In this document: piece by piece, positions 58,254-64,000 of the stretch
Position numbering within the stretch: the first letter of the stretch is position 1
Layout: each line of letters starts with the position of its first letter
Source of the DNA: an uncultured Umboniibacter sp.
GTDB lineage: Bacteria > Pseudomonadota > Gammaproteobacteria > Pseudomonadales > DSM-25080
DNA: 64,000 bases
Assembly: GCF_947497555.1 (NCBI RefSeq)
Contig: NZ_CANMGY010000004.1
Location: 1 to 64,000, forward strand
Direction: 5' to 3'
Translations under genes and position numbers: made by a program
Notes under the pieces: generated by a model
What the model saw: the letters and a program-made list of their open reading frames with translations, nothing else
What the model was told of the DNA's origin: nothing
Databases searched by the model: none

Positions 58254-58898
58254 ATGACTGATTACACATTGAAGGCTGAAGTCCGTGACAACATGGGGAA
58301 AGGTGCGAGCCGCCGCCTGCGTCGCTTGGAAGGCCAAGTTCCAGCTATCGTTTACGGTGGCGATAAAGAGCCTTTAACTATCTCACTACCTCACAAAGAT
58401 CTATCTCGTGCACTTGACGATGAAGCTTTCTACAGCCACATCATCACGATTAAGATTGGTCGTAAGTCTGAAAAGGTTATCCTGAAAGACCTACAACGCC
58501 ACCCGGCTAAGCCAATCATCGTTCACGCCGATTTCTTGCGCGTTTCCGCGAAAGAAAAGATCAATGTGAAAGTTCCACTTCACTTCCTAAACGCTGAGTC
58601 TTCAAAAGGCGTTAAGTTAGAAGGTGGTTCTGTTATCACTCAGCTAAACGAACTAGAAGTCAGCACACTTCCGAAGGATCTCCCTGAGTTCATCGAAGTT
58701 GACCTTCTTGAAGTTGGCGCTGGTGATACACTACACATTTCTGACGTTGTTCTTCCAAAAGGCGTTGAAAGTGTAGCTCTTAACCACGGCGCAGATCACG
58801 ACTTAGCAATTCTTACTATTAAGAAGCCTAAGGGTGTTGTTGCAGACGATTCTGCTGACGCTGCCGAGGCTGCTGACGAAGAAGATTCAGCTGAGTAA
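58254..58898 (+). CDS. rplY: 50S ribosomal protein bL25 (CTC/TL5 type)
   Basis: bL25 binds 5S rRNA. The 214-residue product is the long form: an N-terminal L25 domain ([20 protein letters not shown], then [14 protein letters not shown], about 1-93) and the C-terminal TL5/CTC beta domain, ending in an acidic tail rich in Asp, Glu and Ala (about 195-214). The ATG follows TAAGGAGTTATAA, a strong ribosome site. It lies in the order prs-rplY-pth-ychF, as in Pseudomonas. Confidence 0.97.
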   Translation: MTDYTLKAEVRDNMGKGASRRLRRLEGQVPAIVYGGDKEPLTISLPHKDLSRALDDEAFYSHIITIKIGRKSEKVILKDLQRHPAKPIIVHADFLRVSAKEKINVKVPLHFLNAESSKGVKLEGGSVITQLNELEVSTLPKDLPEFIEVDLLEVGAGDTLHISDVVLPKGVESVALNHGADHDLAILTIKKPKGVVADDSADAAEAADEEDSAE

Positions 58899-58924
58899 CT
58901 TCTCCGCTGAAGGGAGCGCTAGTT

Positions 58925-59506
58925 TTGTCGAACATTAAACTCATCGTAGGTCTTGCCAACCCAGGCAGCCAATATGAGGGAACTCGACACAATGCTGGCG
59001 CCGACTTCGTCAACGAGTTGGCGCGCCTCCACGGCGCGTCACTTGTTTCTGAATCACGTTTTCATGGCCTTGCGGCAAGAATTACGATCGCAGGCAAAGA
59101 CGTTCGCCTCCTAATTCCAACCACCTTTATGAATCGTTCCGGCCAATCGGTCGCGGCGATCGCAAACTTCTTTAAAATCGAACCTGAGCAAATCCTAGTC
59201 GCTCATGATGAGCTTGACCTTGGGCCGGGTATCGCAAAACTAAAGAAAGGTGGCGGCCATGGTGGACATAATGGGCTTCGCGACATTATTTCCTCCCTCG
59301 CTAATAACAAAAACTTTATCCGTCTGCGCATTGGCATCGGCCATCCGGGCTCTGCGAAACAAGTCGCTAACTATGTGTTAACTCGCCCGAGCGCGGACGA
59401 CCGGATTGGTATCGATCACGCTATAGATCGTACACTACAATGTATTGAGCCAATTGCCTCGGGTGATCTTGACCAAGCAATGCTCAAACTTCACACACAG
59501 AATTGA
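58925..59506 (+). CDS. pth: Peptidyl-tRNA hydrolase
   Basis: Pth frees tRNA from dropped-off peptidyl-tRNA. The product (193 residues) shows the family core: [20 protein letters not shown] (the catalytic His at about residue 23), [32 protein letters not shown] and [13 protein letters not shown]. The start is a TTG at 58925 behind GAAGGGAGCG; no ATG lies upstream in this frame before the rplY end, and the next in-frame choices would remove the conserved N-terminus. It is 26 bases after rplY and 15 before ychF. Confidence 0.96.
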   Translation: MSNIKLIVGLANPGSQYEGTRHNAGADFVNELARLHGASLVSESRFHGLAARITIAGKDVRLLIPTTFMNRSGQSVAAIANFFKIEPEQILVAHDELDLGPGIAKLKKGGGHGGHNGLRDIISSLANNKNFIRLRIGIGHPGSAKQVANYVLTRPSADDRIGIDHAIDRTLQCIEPIASGDLDQAMLKLHTQN

Positions 59507-59521
59507 TACGGAAGCATAACC

Positions 59522-60613
59522 ATGGGTTTTAATTGCGGAATTGTAGGCCTACCGAACGTGGGTAAATCAACGCTCTTTAATGCATTAACCAAAGCAGGGA
59601 TCGACGCCGAAAACTTCCCTTTTTGTACCATTGAGCCGAACGCTGGCGTAGTCCCTGTACCCGATCCACGTGTCGACGCAATTTCAGCAATCGTTGGCCC
59701 CGAGCGCATCGTACCAACCACTATGGAGTTCGTTGATATTGCAGGCCTTGTGGCCGGCGCATCAAAGGGCGAAGGCCTTGGCAACAAATTCCTCGGTAAC
59801 ATTCGTGATACCGATGCCATTGCTCATGTTGTTCGCTGCTTCGATGACGACAACGTCATTCACGTTGCCAACGCGATTAATCCCGCTGCGGATATCGAGG
59901 TAATCAATACCGAGCTGGCACTTGCGGACTTGGAAAGTTGTGAGAAAGCAATACAGCGCAATCAGAAGCTTGCAAAGGGCCGCGACGCCGATGCCATTAA
60001 ACTGGTCTCAATACTTGAGCAGCTTATCCCCCATCTTAACGAAGCTAAACCTCTTCGCAGCTTAGACCTAAGCGAAGATGACTTAAAGGCCGTAAAGCAT
60101 TTTAACTTTCTGACCTTAAAGCCTACCATGTACATCGCTAATGTGGATGAAGAAGGCTTCGAGAATAACCCTCATCTTGAAGTGGTTCGCGCTATTGCGA
60201 CCGAAGAGCGCGCAGAGTTAGTGGTTATTTGTAATAAGATGGAAGCTGAGATCGCCGAACTTGAGGACGATGAGAAGGCTGAGTTCCTATCGGAGCTTGG
60301 TTGGGATGAAGCTGGTTTGGACCGCGTCATTCGCGCAGGATACGACCTGCTAGGTCTCCACACCTACTTCACCGCTGGCGTCAAGGAAGTTCGCGCCTGG
60401 ACCATCCCAATTGGCGCAACCGCACCTCAGGCTGCAGGAAAGATCCACACTGACTTCGAAAAGGGCTTTATTCGCGCTGAAGTCATTGGTTATGACAACT
60501 ACATAGAATACAACGGTGAGGCCGGATCTAAAGAGGCTGGTAAGTGGCGCCTGGAGGGTAAGGAATACATCGTTGCCGATGGCGACGTTATTCATTTCCG
60601 TTTTAACGTCTAA
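59522..60613 (+). CDS. ychF: Ribosome-binding ATPase YchF
   Basis: YchF is an Obg-family ATPase that binds ribosomes and influences stress and oxidation responses. The 363-residue product has the P-loop [14 protein letters not shown] (G1), [28 protein letters not shown] (G3), a helical coiled-coil part, and a C-terminal TGS domain ([20 protein letters not shown]). The Leu of LPNVGKS and the absence of a normal G4 NKxD site fit the ATP preference of this family. It is the last gene of the run that starts at the TPR lipoprotein. Confidence 0.97.
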   Translation: MGFNCGIVGLPNVGKSTLFNALTKAGIDAENFPFCTIEPNAGVVPVPDPRVDAISAIVGPERIVPTTMEFVDIAGLVAGASKGEGLGNKFLGNIRDTDAIAHVVRCFDDDNVIHVANAINPAADIEVINTELALADLESCEKAIQRNQKLAKGRDADAIKLVSILEQLIPHLNEAKPLRSLDLSEDDLKAVKHFNFLTLKPTMYIANVDEEGFENNPHLEVVRAIATEERAELVVICNKMEAEIAELEDDEKAEFLSELGWDEAGLDRVIRAGYDLLGLHTYFTAGVKEVRAWTIPIGATAPQAAGKIHTDFEKGFIRAEVIGYDNYIEYNGEAGSKEAGKWRLEGKEYIVADGDVIHFRFNV

Positions 60614-60700
60614 GTGCTACTGATCTTTAGTTGACTGGTAGCTTAGTCATAGCCTTTCTCGCTAAGCTACTGAATTAACTAATTTTTTCACCTTTTTCGC

Positions 60701-60728
60701 TTTACAATTTAAACAGCATGTTTATAAT
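60701..60728 (+). promoter_or_regulatory. Sigma70 promoter of the tandem tRNA-Gln genes
   Basis: TTTACA (60701-60706) and a perfect TATAAT (60723-60728) are separated by 16 bases. The first tRNA-Gln begins about 40 bases downstream. Confidence 0.8.
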
Positions 60729-60768
60729 TCGCATCGACTTAGGGCAATGACCTTAAGCGATGAGAAAT

Positions 60769-60843
60769 TGGGGTGTAGCCAAGTGGTAAGGCAACGGGTT
60801 TTGATCCCGTCATGCGTAGGTTCGAGCCCTACCACCCCAGCCA
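60769..60843 (+). tRNA. tRNA-Gln, anticodon TTG (copy 2)
   Basis: The 75 bases are identical to tRNA-Gln copy 1, including the encoded CCA. The flanks differ, so only the tRNA itself is duplicated. It is 16 bases ahead of copy 3, and the two share the promoter at 60701-60728. Confidence 0.97.
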
Positions 60844-60859
60844 TTTTCTCGTTCTTCCT

Positions 60860-60934
60860 TGGGGTGTAGCCAAGTGGTAAGGCAACGGGTTTTGATCCCG
60901 TCATGCGTAGGTTCGAGCCCTACCACCCCAGCCA
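60860..60934 (+). tRNA. tRNA-Gln, anticodon TTG (copy 3)
   Basis: This is a third identical copy of the 75-base tRNA-Gln with CCA. The transcript's end is not marked by a strong intrinsic terminator; a short palindrome ACTTCGAAGT follows about 30 bases later, without T's. Confidence 0.97.
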
Positions 60935-61141
60935 CTTTTCCGAAAAAAAATCTAATCATATCTAACTTCGAAGTAGATTCGAAAACGTAGTCTGCTGCGC
61001 TTCGACATTTGCCCATACTAAGATTTGAACTTTAGTTATCAGACGTCTCATTCAGGCTAGAGAATCTCGCACTCTAAACAGGGGTAAACCGCAGCAATTA
61101 CATAAGGGATTGATTTTGTTTAGATTTCCTCCAAAAAATGG

Positions 61142-61169
61142 TTGACACTCAGCAGCCCATCCTTATAAT
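61142..61169 (+). promoter_or_regulatory. Consensus sigma70 promoter of tRNA-Met
   Basis: TTGACA (61142-61147) and TATAAT (61164-61169) both match consensus perfectly, with a 16-base spacer, 14 bases before the tRNA. Confidence 0.88.
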
Positions 61170-61182
61170 TCCGCTTCGTTAA

Positions 61183-61259
61183 GGCAAGGTAGCTCAGCTG
61201 GTTAGAGCACAGCACTCATAATGCTGGGGTCGGCGGTTCAAGTCCGCCTCTTGCTACCA
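61183..61259 (+). tRNA. tRNA-Met (elongator), anticodon CAT
   Basis: A complete 77-base tRNA: acceptor GGCAAGG / TCTTGCT with G-U pairs at its ends, anticodon stem CAGCA / TGCTG around CTCATAA (anticodon CAT), T arm GGCGG-TTCAAGT-CCGCC and encoded CCA. The acceptor has a paired first position and the anticodon stem lacks the three G-C pairs of initiator tRNA, so it is an elongator. It has its own promoter and terminator. Confidence 0.95.
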
Positions 61260-61267
61260 TATCTAAA

Positions 61268-61298
61268 AAGGCCGTCGTTTTTCGACGGCCTTTTTTTT
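61268..61298 (+). terminator. Intrinsic terminator of tRNA-Met
   Basis: A perfect 10-base stem (AAGGCCGTCG / CGACGGCCTT) with a 5-base T loop is followed by a run of T's. Confidence 0.95.
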
Positions 61299-61372
61299 GC
61301 TTCATAAGATAGTTTGGCATTCGCGCCGACATTCTTTAAAATCAACCTAACTAAAAAAATCGAGAGTTGATC

Positions 61373-62086
61373 ATGGGCAGAGCATTCCAAAACCGTAAAG
61401 AGTCGATTGCAAAGACATCTGATGCTAAATCAAAGGTTTATAGTAAGTACGGACGTGAAATTTACGTTGTTGCCAAACAAGGCGGTAGCGATCCCGACGG
61501 CAACTTAAGCCTTCGCGGATTAATTGATCGCGCTAAAAAAGATCAGGTCCCTTCACATGTTATCGATAAAGCGCTGAAAAAAGCTGAAGGCGGCGGTGGC
61601 GAAAACTTCGATCGCGCTCGCTATGAAGGCTTTGGCCCAGGCAACTGTATGGTAATCGTAGATTGCCTAACGGATAACCCAAATCGGACCTTCGGGGACG
61701 TTCGTCAGTGCTTCACCAAGACTAAGACCAAGATTGGCACCCAGGGTAGTGTCAGCCATATGTTTGATCATAGTGCCATCTTCTCGTTCCAACACGATGA
61801 TGAGGATGCCGTACTCGAAGCGCTAATGATGGCTGACGTGGATGTCACGGACATTGAGCAGGACGCTGAAATTATCAACGTTTTTGCACCACAGACCGAG
61901 TTTTTCAAAGCGAAGCAAGCGCTCCAGGATGCCTTCGGAGAAATTGACTTCGAAATGGCTGAGATTCAGTTTATTCCACAGACAACGACCGAGATTAATG
62001 AAGACGATAAGCCGATGTTCGACAAATTCTTAGCGATGCTAGATGACTTAGATGATGTCCAGCGGGTTTACCACAACGCTGAGTAA
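61373..62086 (+). CDS. YebC/PmpR family regulator, YeeN type
   Basis: The product is a YebC-fold protein; members act as DNA-binding regulators or, in recent work, as translation aids at polyproline-like stalls. The 237 residues open with [20 protein letters not shown], and the family middle [20 protein letters not shown] and [14 protein letters not shown] are seen. The extra start AFQNRK and the end [14 protein letters not shown] fit the YeeN subgroup rather than true YebC. ATG at 61373 is preferred over a TTG at 61367. The gene follows the tRNA-Met terminator and stands alone. Confidence 0.92.
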   Translation: MGRAFQNRKESIAKTSDAKSKVYSKYGREIYVVAKQGGSDPDGNLSLRGLIDRAKKDQVPSHVIDKALKKAEGGGGENFDRARYEGFGPGNCMVIVDCLTDNPNRTFGDVRQCFTKTKTKIGTQGSVSHMFDHSAIFSFQHDDEDAVLEALMMADVDVTDIEQDAEIINVFAPQTEFFKAKQALQDAFGEIDFEMAEIQFIPQTTTEINEDDKPMFDKFLAMLDDLDDVQRVYHNAE

Positions 62087-62125
62087 ACGTCTTAGCTAAA
62101 TGATTTCAGCGCTGCCACCTCAACA

Positions 62126-62154
62126 AAAATCCGAAGCGAATAGCTTCGGATTTT
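62126..62154. terminator. Bidirectional intrinsic terminator after the YeeN-type gene
   Basis: A 10-base stem (AATCCGAAGC / GCTTCGGATT) with a 5-base loop, A-run before and T-run after, lies between two convergent genes and can stop both. Confidence 0.9.
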
Positions 62155-62162
62155 CGTTAAAG

Positions 62163-63731
62163 CTACGCAACTTCATCAATCCAGAGCTTTCGCCAGCGCT
62201 CGGGCATATCATCACTGAGTAGCTGCCCTTCTGAGAGTAACTCATCCGCCTCAATACAATCACTGATAATGCCATCACCATTACGGCGTTTGACCATCCA
62301 GGGCTTCAGCTTCGCTGGGTCATTTATTCCCATGGCACCAATTAGGTGGAAGAAGTTCTCACAGCTCGCCGCTTGAAAATTTGCAATTCTCACGGCTTTA
62401 CTTGCGGGGTTCAAAGCTCTTGATCTCACTGGATCTTGCGTTGCTATACCCGTTGGACACAGATTGGTGTGACAGCTTTGCGATTGAATACACCCCATTG
62501 CTAACATCATAGTTCGAGCCGCATTAACAACATCTGCCCCCAATGCCAGCTTGGATAGGATATCGAAGCCCGTTGCTGTTTTTCCAGACGCAATAACTGA
62601 TATTTCTGAGCGTAATCCCGCTCCCATTAGTACTTGATTAACGAAAGCAATACCCTCAGCGATTGGGTAGCCTAAACGGTTCGAGAACTCCACGGGTGCC
62701 GCGCCGGTTCCACCTTCCGCACCGTCAACTGTGATGAAGTCGGGTAGGACTCCCGTACTCAGCATTGCCTTAACCAATTGGATAAATTCACTTCGCTTTC
62801 CGAGGCACAGTTTAAAACCAACGGGCTTGCCACCGGATAGCTCGCGCAGATGAGCGATATACTTCATTAATGCCTCAGGGGACGACGCGAGCGGGTGTCT
62901 TGCCGGTGAAACACAGTCTTGATCTGTCGCGATCAGTCTTACGGCAGCAATTTCCTCGGTAATCTTTTCCTTAGGGAGCACGCCTCCATGGCCGGGTTTG
63001 GCGCCCTGGGAAAGCTTAATTTCAACCATCTTCACGGCATCTTGGGATGCTGAAGCTTGAAACATTTCGGCATCAAATTCCCCGTCCTGCGTCCGACAAC
63101 CAAAAAGTCCCGAGCCAATTTGCCAAACTAGATCACCACCGTGTTGATGGTAGGGGCTAATGCCGCCCTCTCCCGTATTGTGGTAATAGCCGCCTAATTT
63201 GGCAGCTTGGTTAAGCGCGCTAATTGCATTCGCGCTCAGCGAGCCAAAACTCATTGCCGAAGTATTTAGCCTCGATGCCGAATAAGGTTTAGTGCACTGT
63301 GACGAACCGATGAGATGACGCTTGGCGCGCTCGGTAACTTCGGTTGGGTAGATAGAGTGTTCGATAGATAGGTAGTTTTCTTCATAGAGATCTCGCTCTG
63401 TCCCAAATGCCTTGGCATCGTTGAGGCGCTTTGCACGGCGATACACGGTATTCCGCTGCTCTCTGCTGAAAGGCCTTTCTTCTGTATTCGAGGCAATGAA
63501 GTACTGATGGATTTCATCATGGAAGGACTCAAGGATGAAGCGGATATGCGCCACTACAGGATAAAGGGTCGTGATGGTATGGCGATTCAACAGCACATCA
63601 TAAAGGCCTATAGCCGAATAGGCTAAGGTGATTATCAGCAGGAAATAAATATCGAATACAACGGCAATAGTAGCTGCTGCAAGATTCCCAACCGTGGAAA
63701 CAAATAATAGAACTCGCTGCATTAATGTCAT
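62163..63731 (-). CDS. FMN-binding glutamate synthase-like oxidoreductase
   Basis: The 522-residue protein consists of two N-terminal membrane helices (about 5-45) and a glutamate-synthase large-subunit-like FMN/Fe-S barrel. Motifs are SRLNTSAMSFGSLSANAISA, GEGGISPYH, KPGHGGVLPKEKIT, TVDGAEGGTGAAP and the cysteine-bearing MGCIQSQSCHTNLCPTGIAT, which in GltB carries the 3Fe-4S cluster. The glutaminase domain is absent, so the protein does not make glutamate from glutamine as GltB does. Its electron donor and substrate are unknown. The ATG at 63731 follows AGGATTTCTT. It stands alone, converging on the YeeN-type gene. Confidence 0.9.
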   Translation of the reverse strand: MTLMQRVLLFVSTVGNLAAATIAVVFDIYFLLIITLAYSAIGLYDVLLNRHTITTLYPVVAHIRFILESFHDEIHQYFIASNTEERPFSREQRNTVYRRAKRLNDAKAFGTERDLYEENYLSIEHSIYPTEVTERAKRHLIGSSQCTKPYSASRLNTSAMSFGSLSANAISALNQAAKLGGYYHNTGEGGISPYHQHGGDLVWQIGSGLFGCRTQDGEFDAEMFQASASQDAVKMVEIKLSQGAKPGHGGVLPKEKITEEIAAVRLIATDQDCVSPARHPLASSPEALMKYIAHLRELSGGKPVGFKLCLGKRSEFIQLVKAMLSTGVLPDFITVDGAEGGTGAAPVEFSNRLGYPIAEGIAFVNQVLMGAGLRSEISVIASGKTATGFDILSKLALGADVVNAARTMMLAMGCIQSQSCHTNLCPTGIATQDPVRSRALNPASKAVRIANFQAASCENFFHLIGAMGINDPAKLKPWMVKRRNGDGIISDCIEADELLSEGQLLSDDMPERWRKLWIDEVA

Positions 63732-63805
63732 AAGAAATCCTCTCTCATTTCACTATAGCCTAACGTATTTTTATAATACTTTTTAATAACTTAAAAATTC
63801 GACAG

Positions 63806-64000
63806 TTATTGAGGAGTAAATTTTGCCGCGTCAATAATGCTGAAGATATGCACAATCCAGCCAAGCAGCACTAGCCACAGCAATGCTGCTAAACCAAATT
63901 GGATTATGGCGGCGAATAAGCGCCCTTGAACAAGCTGCCCCAAACCGGGAATTATCACACTACAAATTGCCGCAAGTACGTTTCCTGCCGAACCTTGACC
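63806..64000 (-). CDS. Small membrane protein, C-terminal part (cut by the window edge)
   Basis: On the minus strand an open frame runs in from the right edge and ends in TAA at 63806-63808; its start is outside the window. The 64 visible residues show two hydrophobic segments with IIPGLGQLVQGRLFAAIIQF and a conserved-looking end GWIVHIFSIIDAAKF. It resembles small bacterial membrane proteins of the TM2/DUF5683 kind (PGLGQ..GR.. followed by a helix and an IxDA motif). Function unknown. Confidence 0.72.
   Translation of the reverse strand, partial: GQGSAGNVLAAICSVIIPGLGQLVQGRLFAAIIQFGLAALLWLVLLGWIVHIFSIIDAAKFTPQ

Noticed and set aside
60964-60988. Palindrome ACTTCGAAGT after the third tRNA-Gln as terminator or protein site
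   Set aside because: The stem is short and no T run follows; no conservation evidence is available.
60722-61016. Two minus-strand frames encoding a GLEPTHDGIKTRC-type peptide
   Set aside because: They are antisense translations of the tandem tRNA-Gln genes, a common annotation artefact.

Overview
The window is a gene-dense stretch of bacterial chromosome, roughly half G+C, and reads as a free-living, probably marine, gammaproteobacterium. The strongest clue is gene order. The runs hemA|TPR lipoprotein-lolB-ispE-tRNA-Gln-prs-rplY-pth-ychF, hemA-prfA-prmC, rsmI|lpoA-yraN-diaA-dolP with rnpB beside it, lptG-lptF|pepA-holC-valS, trmJ|suhB and queA-tgt-secD-secF are all arrangements known from Pseudomonas and its relatives. 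A Na+/proline symporter, a large TonB-dependent receptor and an indolepyruvate oxidoreductase-type enzyme suit an amino-acid-using aquatic heterotroph of the Pseudomonadales/Cellvibrionales type. I cannot name a genus. No insertion sequence, prophage, integron or CRISPR array was seen; almost all of it looks like core chromosome.

Layout. 1-6555: a leftward promoter probably serving the cell-division cluster beyond the left edge, RNase P RNA, rsmI, and divergently lpoA-yraN-diaA-dolP plus a small protein that resembles the ribosomal L7/L12 C-terminal fold; then slyX and a serine hydrolase. 6623-13068: an MFS transporter, iscS and trmJ without the other isc genes, suhB, a glycerophosphodiesterase and a glycosyltransferase. 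13164-18378: a catabolic unit of leucine-type dehydrogenase and a 1163-residue 2-oxoacid:ferredoxin oxidoreductase, with a divergent Lrp regulator. 18534-23641: secF-secD-tgt-queA, with no yajC in its usual place. 23857-33684: tRNA-Leu, putP, two small genes, lptG-lptF and pepA-holC-valS.

33837-49921 is the less conserved part: a TonB-dependent receptor, a class V PLP enzyme with a second divergent Lrp regulator, an RND pump and its adaptor, an orphan histidine kinase, a cyclic-nucleotide-binding-domain protein, a periplasmic chalcone-isomerase-like/TonB fusion with a small LuxR-type protein behind it, an RNA helicase and a DoxX protein. 49938-60613 returns to core genes for translation and haem, lipoprotein, isoprenoid and PRPP synthesis. 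60769-64000 holds two tandem tRNA-Gln genes, tRNA-Met, a YebC/YeeN protein, a glutamate-synthase-like oxidoreductase and the end of a small membrane protein cut by the window edge.

The observations I rate highest are the structured leader of rplY, whose last hairpin looks like an intrinsic terminator lying directly before the ribosome binding site; the chalcone-isomerase-like/TonB fusion; the orphan kinase with an extracytoplasmic CBM9-like segment; the L7/L12-like small protein; and the solitary iscS. No wholly new multi-gene system could be demonstrated from sequence reading alone.
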